Shown: piece after piece, positions 36,089 through 44,079 of the stretch | Layout: each line of letters opens with the position of its first letter | How positions within the stretch are numbered: position 1 is the first letter of the stretch | DNA from: Rubritalea squalenifaciens DSM 18772 | GTDB taxonomy: Bacteria; Verrucomicrobiota; Verrucomicrobiia; Verrucomicrobiales; Akkermansiaceae | Direction of reading: 5' to 3' | NCBI RefSeq assembly: GCF_900141815.1 | Contig: NZ_FQYR01000008.1 | Location: forward strand, 1 to 64,000 | DNA length: 64,000 bases | Notes under the pieces: generated by a model | Told to the model about the DNA's origin: nothing | Seen by the model: the letters and a program-made list of their open reading frames with translations, nothing else | The model's database searches: none | Position numbers and translations under genes: made by a program

Positions 36089-36776
36089 CTTCAGCCTTAC
36101 GAAGCTCCTGAAGTAACCAGCGTTGGAAATAACGCTCTTTCTCAGTCTCTGTAGCACCTGAATCCTGCAGATTCATATCCATCTGCTGTTGCCTCACTTT
36201 CTCCGGCATCGCCATAAGAGTCACTTTGACGTCCAGTATCTCACCATTACGTAGCAGCTTCAAATCCACCACATCATTGGCTGCTTTGGTACGAACATAA
36301 TTCGAAAACACAAGAGATGGCGCCACTCGGCCTAGATTATCATCTCCGAATTGGACTTTATCGATCCCCACGACATGATCTCCAATCTTAAGACCTGCAC
36401 GTTCGGCTGCAGAGTCCTTGACTACTTCAATCACCCCCACTGCTGGTACTACTTGGCCATTCACTTGAATGTTGCCATCTTGCATCCGAATACCCACGAA
36501 TCCAGGGCCAGCCCCAAAGCGCTTTAGAATCACTTGCTCTTTCAGTATGGACTCAATTCGGGATCTAGCTTCCGGGCTCTTCAGTTGCTTATACTGCTCA
36601 AACAATGGAGCAATTGCCTCCGTGCTTAACTCCCTAGCCCATTGCTCGACCTTGTTTTGAGCTTCCTCGCGCACCTTAAAGTCATCTGAACTCAGATCCT
36701 TAAACATATCCCCAGGTGCGGCAGTGCCGAAAGCAGCAGTCAGAGCAAATACTCTTATGGTTCCAAACAGATTCAT
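36078..36776 (-). CDS. Exported PDZ-domain protein
   Basis: 232 residues. A weak signal peptide (MNLFGTIRVFALTAAFGTAA) is followed by a short helical repeat (DFKVREEAQNKVEQWAREL) and a PDZ domain (about 95-195, GFVGIRMQDGN...VIEVVKDSAAERAGLKIGDHVVGID). No protease domain is present. PDZ domains bind C-terminal peptides, so a scaffold or chaperone role is possible. It is downstream of the polysaccharide-export genes but separated by a terminator-like hairpin. It converges with, and overlaps, the kinase gene. Confidence 0.8.
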   Translation of the reverse strand: MNLFGTIRVFALTAAFGTAAPGDMFKDLSSDDFKVREEAQNKVEQWARELSTEAIAPLFEQYKQLKSPEARSRIESILKEQVILKRFGAGPGFVGIRMQDGNIQVNGQVVPAVGVIEVVKDSAAERAGLKIGDHVVGIDKVQFGDDNLGRVAPSLVFSNYVRTKAANDVVDLKLLRNGEILDVKVTLMAMPEKVRQQQMDMNLQDSGATETEKERYFQRWLLQELRKAEAKK

Positions 36777-36819
36777 CTTAATTCCTTAGAATACAACTAG
36801 AAGCCAATCACTCAATCAT

Positions 36820-36851
36820 GAAAAAAGCCGAACCTCGGAAGGCCCGGCTTA
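36820..36851 (-). terminator. Terminator after the polysaccharide-export gene
   Basis: Arms AAGCCG (36825-36830) and CGGCTT (36845-36850) with an inner CCT/AGG pairing are followed on the minus strand by TTTTTT. It lies 26 nt after the stop of the export gene. Confidence 0.7.
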
Positions 36852-36876
36852 TCGTATTAAAAATCTGCTAGCCAGT

Positions 36877-37458
36877 TTATTGGCCGATGAAATTTTTCTG
36901 GGGTACGGTGATCGTATCTCCGTGATACACCTTCAAGGTCCTGTGTGCTGTGGTCTTCAGGTTGTATACATACTTTTTGCCATTACGCAGCAGTTCAACT
37001 CGGTTCATTGCCCCGAATGGGTCCGCATCACCTGCCGCAGCCACAGCCTCATAGATAGTCATACCTTCTGTGTACTGTACCGGTCCTGGGCGTTTCACGT
37101 TCCCCGCAACAGTAACAAATTTCTGAGCTATTGTGTTGGATTCTGCTACGTCACGCACAGTGATGATCGTGATACGAGGGCTCGTGTAGATTTGAGCACT
37201 CTTGTAGGCAGCCTCAATACGGCGGGCAACTGTTGAACTGCTACTACCTGATGCCTTAATGCCGTTTTCAAGCATCGGCAGATAGAGCATCCCGGAATCA
37301 CTGACGATGTAGTCACCATTGATCTGCTGCTTCTCATCCGCAGGAACTCCATAGATACTGATAGTCACTTTCTCGCCTGACGTAATCGGAGCGGCGTAAA
37401 CACTCAGGTTAAGAAGTCCTAGGAGGGACAATAGAAAGGATCTGATTAGTTTATTCAT
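36877..37458 (-). CDS. Polysaccharide export protein (Wza-like, SLBB domain)
   Basis: 193 residues, short compared with Wza (about 380). A signal peptide (MNKLIRSFLLSLLGLLNLSVYA) is followed by the Poly_export domain (ITSGEKVTISIYGVPADE, VSDSGMLYLPML) and one SLBB domain (KFVTVAGNVKRPGPVQY...YEAVAAAGDADPFG). No lipobox is seen. Such proteins form the outer part of the capsule/exopolysaccharide export path, and the short single-SLBB form is common in some phyla. It follows the Wzc-like kinase gene by 45 nt and is probably cotranscribed with it. Confidence 0.9.
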   Translation of the reverse strand: MNKLIRSFLLSLLGLLNLSVYAAPITSGEKVTISIYGVPADEKQQINGDYIVSDSGMLYLPMLENGIKASGSSSSTVARRIEAAYKSAQIYTSPRITIITVRDVAESNTIAQKFVTVAGNVKRPGPVQYTEGMTIYEAVAAAGDADPFGAMNRVELLRNGKKYVYNLKTTAHRTLKVYHGDTITVPQKNFIGQ

Positions 37459-37503
37459 AGTAAGAGGGAAGGTTATCGCTTAAAATATAGTTCAGTTCAG
37501 GGA

Positions 37504-39651
37504 TTAGTAAAGATCTGCACTGTTACTCTGGGCACCCTGTGGCTGAGCTGCCGCTCTCACCTCCTGAGGTGCCTCTGAAGGAGCATAATAGGTGTAGTAG
37601 CTTGTGTAGTATTGATACTGACTATCGCTCTTCACATCCACATTGTTGAGCACCACTCCAAGCACTGTACCACCCACGTTTTCCACAGCTTGCTTCACAC
37701 GTACAAGCATCTTGCGAGGAAGTTTACGATGCTGAACCACGATCATGGTGAGATCAACCTCACTGGCCAGTACTGATGCGTCACTCACACCAAGAATCGG
37801 AGGTGAGTCAATAAGCACCAGGTCAAAGCGCTGCTTAACATCCTGAACTAGATCAGACATTCTGCGAGAGTTGAGAATTCCAGCAGCATCTGCCGGCAGA
37901 ATACCCGAAGGCATGAAGAAGAGATTATCAATCGGTGTCTGAAGAATCACATCTTCAAGCATCAAATCAGTGGTCAGATAATTCGTAAGACCCACAGTAT
38001 TGTTGATATCGAAGAAGGTATGGAGCTTAGGACGTCTCAAGTCGGCATCAATCATCAAGGTGGAGTATCCGCCCTGTGCACAGATGTATGCCAAGTTTAC
38101 CAAGGTTGTTGACTTACCTTCACCAGCTCCACCTGAAACTACGGTAATGGAGTTATCATCCGGATTCTTACGGTTGAATTCGATGTTGGTTCTGAGAATC
38201 CGGTATGCCTCAGCATCTGGGCTCGCTCCGCTCTGCTTGTGGAGCACGCCCACGTCACGTGGAATCACGGCAAGCACTGGCACCTGAAGAAAGCGCTCAA
38301 CGTCCTCAAGAGTTTTCACAGAGGTATCCATGAGCTCCAGGGCAAAGGCAATACCAACGCCAAAGACAAGTCCTGCTACAGCTCCGAGAGCCATATTTAG
38401 CGTCCAGTTGGGAGATACATATTCATCCGCGGCTGGTTCGCTCGGCACTTTCGAGAATCTGATCGGATCGACCATCAAATTGTCTTTCAGCAACTCGTTG
38501 GTCAGGTTGATTTTGATCTGAGAAAGAACTGCGCGAGCTTGCTCATACTCCTGAACCAATGCATTGAACAAAGTATAATCGTAAGCTGTCGCCAGACGCT
38601 CACCTTTAGCTGAATCCTTGGATTTAGAAAGTCGCTGTACGCGCTGGTTCTCCAGATCCAGCTTATCCTTTAGAACGTCACGTACTTCGGTAACCTTCTC
38701 ATCAAGTTGCTTCCTGAGTGCTTCGACTCGTGTGCGGCTCATTTTGACTCTTGGATGGTTAGCCCCAAGGCCTGCAGCAATGAGAGAGCCTCTTTCACGG
38801 CTCGCATCCAGATACATCTCATTGAGATTTTGTACTACTTTGATCTCAGGAAGGTTAAGACCGGCCATAGCGGAAATTAACGCCTCATTGTCTAGATCAC
38901 CCAAGCGCTGTACAATAGATTTCAAACTATCCCTGTCACGCAGAGCCTCTTGGTAGAGACGCTCATTCTCACGGAAGTTAAGCTCAGCCGGGTTGGACCC
39001 CGCTCCAATGGAGTTCTTGTCACCAGCATAAGGAATCCCCGTTTTTTGAGACATGGTGGCAAGGCGGTTACGGTGGTCGGCTACCAAATCCTCTTGAGCC
39101 TGGATTTTCTTCTCCAGTTCGTAGCTAGCTTCAGTACGACGCTTTTCCTCATCCTCAATTCTCATTTCGCGGTAGGAGTCGGCGATCGCTTGAGTGATCA
39201 TTTTAACGTCCTCGCGGTTACTGTGCACAAATGCAATTTCAACAAGATCAGTACCGCGCTCCTGATTCGTATTCAGGGATTTGGTCATGATGCTGACCAC
39301 CTCTTGCATGGGCAAATTCCAGCGCTCTGGTAACTGGCAGCGGATAGCCGCTCTTTTGAGGTTTTCTTCAGACTCGATCAACTGGAATTGAGTAGCAAAG
39401 AACTGCCTGGTCATGAGTCTGCCAGAAGTATCCTGACCCAGGACAGTATCTGTCTTAATCCCTAGCGGCTTGATTTCAATTTGAGCAACACTTTCATACT
39501 TCTTTGGCATCACATAAGTGATCACCGCGGCGGTAACTACCACTAGGATAAATGTTAGAAGAATAATGCCGTACCGGTTCTTAACAATTTGCCAGTAATC
39601 TACCGCATGAAGTGAAGCCTCGCTTGGGTTTAGAGAATTGTTCTGTTGCAT
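37504..39651 (-). CDS. Wzc-like chain-length regulator with bacterial tyrosine kinase domain
   Basis: 715 residues. An N-terminal Wzz domain with a membrane helix (about 28-48) is followed by a long coiled coil, a second membrane helix (about 418-440) and a BY-kinase. Walker A is GGAGEGKSTT (507-516), Walker A' LMIDADLRRPK (532-542) and Walker B DLVLIDSPP (610-618). The C-terminus has a tyrosine cluster (679, 681, 682, 685, 686, 688, 689) and a last Tyr715, as expected for autophosphorylation. It should control exopolysaccharide polymer length and export together with the Wza-like gene just downstream. Confidence 0.95.
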   Translation of the reverse strand: MQQNNSLNPSEASLHAVDYWQIVKNRYGIILLTFILVVVTAAVITYVMPKKYESVAQIEIKPLGIKTDTVLGQDTSGRLMTRQFFATQFQLIESEENLKRAAIRCQLPERWNLPMQEVVSIMTKSLNTNQERGTDLVEIAFVHSNREDVKMITQAIADSYREMRIEDEEKRRTEASYELEKKIQAQEDLVADHRNRLATMSQKTGIPYAGDKNSIGAGSNPAELNFRENERLYQEALRDRDSLKSIVQRLGDLDNEALISAMAGLNLPEIKVVQNLNEMYLDASRERGSLIAAGLGANHPRVKMSRTRVEALRKQLDEKVTEVRDVLKDKLDLENQRVQRLSKSKDSAKGERLATAYDYTLFNALVQEYEQARAVLSQIKINLTNELLKDNLMVDPIRFSKVPSEPAADEYVSPNWTLNMALGAVAGLVFGVGIAFALELMDTSVKTLEDVERFLQVPVLAVIPRDVGVLHKQSGASPDAEAYRILRTNIEFNRKNPDDNSITVVSGGAGEGKSTTLVNLAYICAQGGYSTLMIDADLRRPKLHTFFDINNTVGLTNYLTTDLMLEDVILQTPIDNLFFMPSGILPADAAGILNSRRMSDLVQDVKQRFDLVLIDSPPILGVSDASVLASEVDLTMIVVQHRKLPRKMLVRVKQAVENVGGTVLGVVLNNVDVKSDSQYQYYTSYYTYYAPSEAPQEVRAAAQPQGAQSNSADLY

Positions 39652-39713
39652 TTCGGATTTTAGATAGCCTCTTGGATTTTCAGACTTTTTACATCCCGCT
39701 CAGGAGATGGCAA

Positions 39714-39752
39714 AGAAAAAAGCCTTCCTTGCTTCTGACACAAGGAAGGCTT
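39714..39752 (-). terminator. Terminator after the outer-membrane barrel gene
   Basis: Arms AAGCCTTCCTTG (39720-39731) and CAAGGAAGGCTT (39741-39752) enclose a 9-nt loop. On the minus strand the hairpin runs into a U-run (plus-strand A 39715-39719). It separates the barrel gene from the Wzc-like gene. Confidence 0.88.
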
Positions 39753-39787
39753 AAACGTTCAGATTTATTCGACAGAAATTTAAGAAC

Positions 39788-41017
39788 TTAGAATACGTAA
39801 GTTAAACCAACTTGAATACGGTTACGGTCGTAATCACGTGAATCTGAATCTGAGTCAGATGTGGTGAAGTTGTACGTAATGTTTGCTGAGCAACACTCGC
39901 TGAACTGGTAAGTAGCACCCAAGTAAAGGTTGATCAGATCAACATCTACATCAGATGTATCAGCAAGTGGGAATGAAGAGAATCCATCTTCATAAGAGGT
40001 ATTGATGTAGTTGATACCACCAGTAAAAGTCACTTCGCGAGACAGCATGTAGTTGGCCGCAAGAGAGATTCTCAAGGTCTGGCTGTTATCATACTGAATA
40101 CCATCTACGGATGTATCGTAATCTTCGATCCCATATCTGGCCCAAGCACGAATATCAAACTGCTCGTTGATACGTGAACGGTAACCAAGCTCAAAGAATG
40201 GGCTGGTATCGTCATCACCACCGTCAACATCACGAAGCTGAGCACCTGCACGAGCGATCACCACGGAGTTGGCACTGAGACGGTGTTCTACACCAAGAAG
40301 GATATACTGGTTGTCAGAGTCTCTAGCACCTTTGTTGTCAGCCCAGCGGTAACGGTAGTCCAGTGTGTAAACTGTCTGTGGTGATCCGATGTAGCGGAAC
40401 TGATTAAATACAGTGAAGTTGTTACGGTCTGCATTAGACTCATCGTAGTCGAGAGTATCGTAACGAACTCCTGAGTAGGTAGCGAAACGGTCAGTCCATT
40501 TGTAACCGATCGCGTTCTCTGTAGAAAGGTAGAGATACTCGTCATTACGGCGGTCTTGTGCACTACCGTACTGGTAGTCAGGCTCGAGACCGTAGTTTAC
40601 GAAGTTACGGGACACCAAACGCAGTCTCTCACTGACACTGTGCGCTACGTTGAGAGCCACTCTGGTACCTACGTAACCATCATCACCACCTTCGATGTTA
40701 TCGAAGTAGTATGTGTAGTTGACGTTAGCATCGAGGTTGAAGTTTGTCTGAGGGCTGATGGAAACAAAGGAAGCACCCAGCTCAACTCGTGAGTACAAGG
40801 CATCTTGCTCACCCAACTCATCTGTGAGTGAGTCAGGATCCGGCAATTCTTCAGTAAGAGGAGAAACGTTGTCGTCATAACCAATCGCTGCAGTCAAACG
40901 GTACTGAAGCGGGAGTGATTCGGTAGAATCATCGTGTGGCACGATATTGAAGATACCTTGGCCATAAGCAGCACCAGCCGCCAAAAGTGTTAGAGCACTA
41001 GCTGTAAATAGTTTCAT
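39788..41017 (-). CDS. Outer-membrane beta-barrel protein
   Basis: 409 residues. A signal peptide (MKLFTASALTLLAAGAAYG) is followed by alternating amphipathic strands rich in Tyr and Asp (for example LDANVNYTYYF, FRYIGSPQTVYTLDYRYRW). The last residues NRIQVGLTYVF end in Phe, the usual BAM recognition signal. It resembles the outer-membrane beta-barrel proteins often encoded beside Wza/Wzc-like genes in this phylum. It may form the outer pore or an accessory barrel for exopolysaccharide. That link is by position. A strong terminator follows, so expression can differ from the kinase gene. Confidence 0.85.
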   Translation of the reverse strand: MKLFTASALTLLAAGAAYGQGIFNIVPHDDSTESLPLQYRLTAAIGYDDNVSPLTEELPDPDSLTDELGEQDALYSRVELGASFVSISPQTNFNLDANVNYTYYFDNIEGGDDGYVGTRVALNVAHSVSERLRLVSRNFVNYGLEPDYQYGSAQDRRNDEYLYLSTENAIGYKWTDRFATYSGVRYDTLDYDESNADRNNFTVFNQFRYIGSPQTVYTLDYRYRWADNKGARDSDNQYILLGVEHRLSANSVVIARAGAQLRDVDGGDDDTSPFFELGYRSRINEQFDIRAWARYGIEDYDTSVDGIQYDNSQTLRISLAANYMLSREVTFTGGINYINTSYEDGFSSFPLADTSDVDVDLINLYLGATYQFSECCSANITYNFTTSDSDSDSRDYDRNRIQVGLTYVF

Positions 41018-41064
41018 ATATAGTTGGTTTTATTTAGTGATAGTAGGTTCAGAGCGTTAGTAGC

Positions 41065-41634
41065 TTATCGAGTCGCTGAAACTGGAGTAACTGGCGGTGC
41101 CTGTGGTGGGAGACCAAATGGCAGTAGTGGGGTACCACCTGTACTTCCAAGTTCTGGACCGATAGGACCAACACCTGGGAAATCAAGTGGGTTTGCCTTC
41201 ACGGCAGCCATTGGGAGAGGCTCTTTACCTTTGGCACTGTAATCGGCCTTGGCGCTATAATCGCCACCAGCGGACTGGCTATGCTTGGATACGACTGAAA
41301 CGATCTCAGCTTGAGCATCTGGCGCGACCACGAGTGCACAAGTTGAAATCAAAGAAAGTTGTTCTGGAGCAGCCTTAACAGCTACTTCCACGATTTTGCC
41401 TACGAGTTCCTTATCGGCCTCAGTGGCAATGATGGCAGCTTTGACTACTTCACAGGAGCAGTCTTTGTGCTTGGTGACAAGTTTTGCAACAACATCAAGA
41501 ACCTTGTCCGGGGATTGGGCGATCGCGGAGTTGGTGATCTTAACCACTTCGTTGCAATTACTTTCAGAAGCACCTGCAAGTGGTGCTGCTGCGAAAAGCA
41601 CACCTACAAGTGCGAATTTCAATGTTTCTTTCAT
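41065..41634 (-). CDS. Small exported protein with DYSAK repeats
   Basis: 189 residues from ATG 41634 (MKETLKFALVG); the open frame extends upstream, but only this start gives a signal peptide (cleaved near AGASES). An all-helical region (about 30-120) has four Cys. A repeat DYSAKADYSAKG and a Gly/Pro-rich tail (DFPGVGPIGPELGSTGGTP) follow. No family is recognised. It lies 47 nt upstream of the outer-membrane barrel gene and probably heads the transcription unit. A dyad TTACAC-GAGATG-GTGTAA at 41704-41721 sits in its upstream region. Confidence 0.7.
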   Translation of the reverse strand: MKETLKFALVGVLFAAAPLAGASESNCNEVVKITNSAIAQSPDKVLDVVAKLVTKHKDCSCEVVKAAIIATEADKELVGKIVEVAVKAAPEQLSLISTCALVVAPDAQAEIVSVVSKHSQSAGGDYSAKADYSAKGKEPLPMAAVKANPLDFPGVGPIGPELGSTGGTPLLPFGLPPQAPPVTPVSATR

Positions 41635-41865
41635 AGTATTTTTTGGGTGAACGTTTTTTTCTGTCGATTGATGAGAACCATACAGTTCGCAGATTTCCAT
41701 AGCTTACACGAGATGGTGTAAATAGAAAGCAACGATAATTGTACTCATCCGTTACAGGTTAATCTCCTTTGTAGTTCAGAATCAAGCATAATTTCCATAT
41801 CTTAAGGGAACCAAAAGAGCATTTCATGCATGGGTTTATAAAGGATTCGTCCTATTTGCCGCAAT

Positions 41866-42624
41866 CTAGAGACCTGTGGGGTGATGGATAAACTGAGTGT
41901 TTAACTCATATTTTTTTTCAAGAACTCTTGAGAGTTCTCGGACTCCGAAAGTTTCTGAGGCATAATGCCCCGCATAAATGACATTTATACCTAACTCCTC
42001 AGCCAAAGGAAAACTCCAGTGAGGTCCCTCCCCTGTGATGAATGTCTGGATACCTTGGTTTGCCATAGCTGCTACCTCCGAGCCTGCACCTCCGGTGATC
42101 ACCCCTACCACACCAACTCCCCCATCTGACTTACCTTTGCAAACATGCACAGGGCTCTCTACAGCATCGCTGACTTTCGCCACTAGCTCATCTAAGCTTG
42201 CACTTACGATACCTTTGACCCCCAGGAGAATCCCTTTCCAGTCGTGATAGCTCTCGGCATTCTCTAACCCGATACTCTTGGCCAGCAAAGCATTGTTCCC
42301 CCACTCAGGATGAACATCCAATGGAATGTGAGAGCTATAAATCGCCAAGTTCGCGTCCATGGCCTCTTTGATCTTCGAATACTGAGCGTCGACAAACCTC
42401 TGGGCTCCTTGCCAAAACAGACCATGATGCACAATTAGCAAGTCCGCCCCAGCCTCGACGGCTTTCCGGATCACCGGCAGTGAGGCATCCACAGCCGAAG
42501 CCACTTTAGTCACCTCTCCATTGTTCTGCAGTTGGAGCCCATTCATAGCGCCCGGATAATCCGGAATGCCGCATGTATTCAAAGATTCATCGAGAAATTG
42601 AACAATACTTTTCAGATCTGCCAT
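41866..42624 (-). CDS. Nif3/YbgI-like dinuclear metal protein
   Basis: 252 residues from ATG 42624 (MADLKSIVQFLDESL), 7 nt after the RluA-like stop; an earlier in-frame start would overlap that gene. Metal-binding residues are visible: VHHGLFW, SSHIPLDVH and GHYASE. The family (Nif3, DUF34) binds two metal ions; older annotation as GTP cyclohydrolase I type 2 homologue is doubtful, and the true reaction is not settled. It is probably cotranscribed with the RluA-like and YjbQ-like genes. Confidence 0.92.
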   Translation of the reverse strand: MADLKSIVQFLDESLNTCGIPDYPGAMNGLQLQNNGEVTKVASAVDASLPVIRKAVEAGADLLIVHHGLFWQGAQRFVDAQYSKIKEAMDANLAIYSSHIPLDVHPEWGNNALLAKSIGLENAESYHDWKGILLGVKGIVSASLDELVAKVSDAVESPVHVCKGKSDGGVGVVGVITGGAGSEVAAMANQGIQTFITGEGPHWSFPLAEELGINVIYAGHYASETFGVRELSRVLEKKYELNTQFIHHPTGL

Positions 42625-42631
42625 AAACTCA

Positions 42632-43414
42632 TCATGAGAGCCCAAGACACGGCTTGCCATCCAAAAATGATCTCATATCAGCAGCTAGCCCAGTGCTCCA
42701 CTGCAGTTCGCCATCATCCAGCAGCACCTTCATCCCGCAGGCATGGAGTGCCTGCCTGGGCATCAGCAGAGCCTGCTGCAACTCCTTTGTCCAACCGGTC
42801 TCGATGAAGCGCAAGTAGCAGGTCTCATCAGCCCCATAAATTTTATCCCCGACCAAAGGGTGACCGAGGTGAGCAGCATGTACGCGAATCTGGTGCATCC
42901 TACCTGTATGAGGCTTGGCCTTCAGATGCGTGACCTTCACTTCTCCAACCATGGCACGCCCAACCACCTCAAACCCTGTGCTACAGGCCTTACCCTCATC
43001 ATGCACCATTTGCTTCACCCAGATTGGAGACGGCGTAATCTCTCCTTTTCTCAGGATAGGGGCATCCACAAACCTGGATTCCCATTCAGGCCAACCAAAG
43101 ACGAGCGCATCATAAGTCTTTTCAACCTGTCTGCGCTCCATCGCCCGGCACAGAGCTCTGGCTGCCGTTCGGTTTTTGGCAATAATCACCAGACCGCTTG
43201 TCTCTCTATCCAGTCTATTGATGATTGAGAGGCGCGCACCATTGATCATCTCATAGGCGAGTAGGCTTTCCACCCCACCAATGAGTGTGGGCTCCGGCTT
43301 GTAATTATTCGTAGGGTGCACGATTAGAGGAGCCGGCTTATCCACGACGATCCAGTCATCTGATTCATCGATGACGGCAAAATCCTCCTCAACAGCGATG
43401 AGCTTCTCTTTCAC
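42632..43414 (-). CDS. RluA-family pseudouridine synthase
   Basis: 260 residues, compact, without an S4 domain. It isomerises uridine to pseudouridine in RNA. The catalytic Asp lies in NRLDRETSGLVI, where His of the common HRLDRxTSG is Asn. VDKPAPLIVHP, KTYDALVFG and HTGRMHQIRVHAAHLGHPLVGD are typical. The target (rRNA or tRNA position) cannot be fixed from the sequence. It lies 9 nt after the YjbQ-like gene. Confidence 0.93.
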   Translation of the reverse strand: MKEKLIAVEEDFAVIDESDDWIVVDKPAPLIVHPTNNYKPEPTLIGGVESLLAYEMINGARLSIINRLDRETSGLVIIAKNRTAARALCRAMERRQVEKTYDALVFGWPEWESRFVDAPILRKGEITPSPIWVKQMVHDEGKACSTGFEVVGRAMVGEVKVTHLKAKPHTGRMHQIRVHAAHLGHPLVGDKIYGADETCYLRFIETGWTKELQQALLMPRQALHACGMKVLLDDGELQWSTGLAADMRSFLDGKPCLGLS

Positions 43415-43423
43415 GTATCAACG

Positions 43424-43846
43424 CTACTCTTCGCCCATGACCATGACAACGCAATTGCGCACATGGGAAGCTCTACGATGTTCGAAAAGATAAATACCCT
43501 GCCAGGTACCTAGTGCCATAGTTCCACGAATCACTGGAATCACCTCACTGCTGCGCGTCAAGGCCATCCGGATGTGGGAAGGCATATCATCCGGACCCTC
43601 ATAAGTATGGATAAAGTATTCCGTATCCTCTGGCACAAGCCGTTCAAAAAACTCCTCTAAATCCCTTCTCGCTGTGGGATCCGCATTCTCCATGAGTACC
43701 AAACTGGCACTGGTATGCTTCACAAAGACAGTGACCGTACCTTGCCTGACTCCTGAATCCTTCAACACCCTCTCCACCTCACCTGTTAAGCAATAAGTTC
43801 CTTTACCTCGCGTCTCTACTTGAATCTGTGCTGCGTATGTTTTCAT
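43424..43846 (-). CDS. YjbQ family protein (UPF0047)
   Basis: 140 residues, the full family length. Motifs are VKHTSASLVLMENADP, GTMALGTWQGIYLFEHR and the central EDTEYFIHTYEGPDDMPSHI. Members bind metal through conserved His residues, and E. coli YjbQ has weak thiamine phosphate synthase activity; the physiological role is open. It is the first gene of a minus-strand run with the RluA- and Nif3-like genes. Confidence 0.93.
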   Translation of the reverse strand: MKTYAAQIQVETRGKGTYCLTGEVERVLKDSGVRQGTVTVFVKHTSASLVLMENADPTARRDLEEFFERLVPEDTEYFIHTYEGPDDMPSHIRMALTRSSEVIPVIRGTMALGTWQGIYLFEHRRASHVRNCVVMVMGEE

Positions 43847-44079
43847 TTCTGAATAGAATATTGGCAGATGCCAGCGAGTGCTATTTACACCCTAACACCA
43901 TACTGATACATCATTGTTTAGAGAGACATGAAATGCACTCCAGGCAAACAGCCCCCTCCGCGAAAAGATTCTCAACCATCATATTTGGACAAATCAAGGC
44001 ATTTGAGTTACACATCATTGCTTGTGACCTGTGTCCCGGAAATGTCACAGTCTGTACCTTGTCCCCCCTCGCCTAAATC

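Noticed and set aside
44000-44079. PHO box upstream of the Ppx/ppk genes
   Set aside because: TGTCA-like words occur (for example near 44044) but not as spaced 11-bp repeats, so I do not claim a PhoB site.
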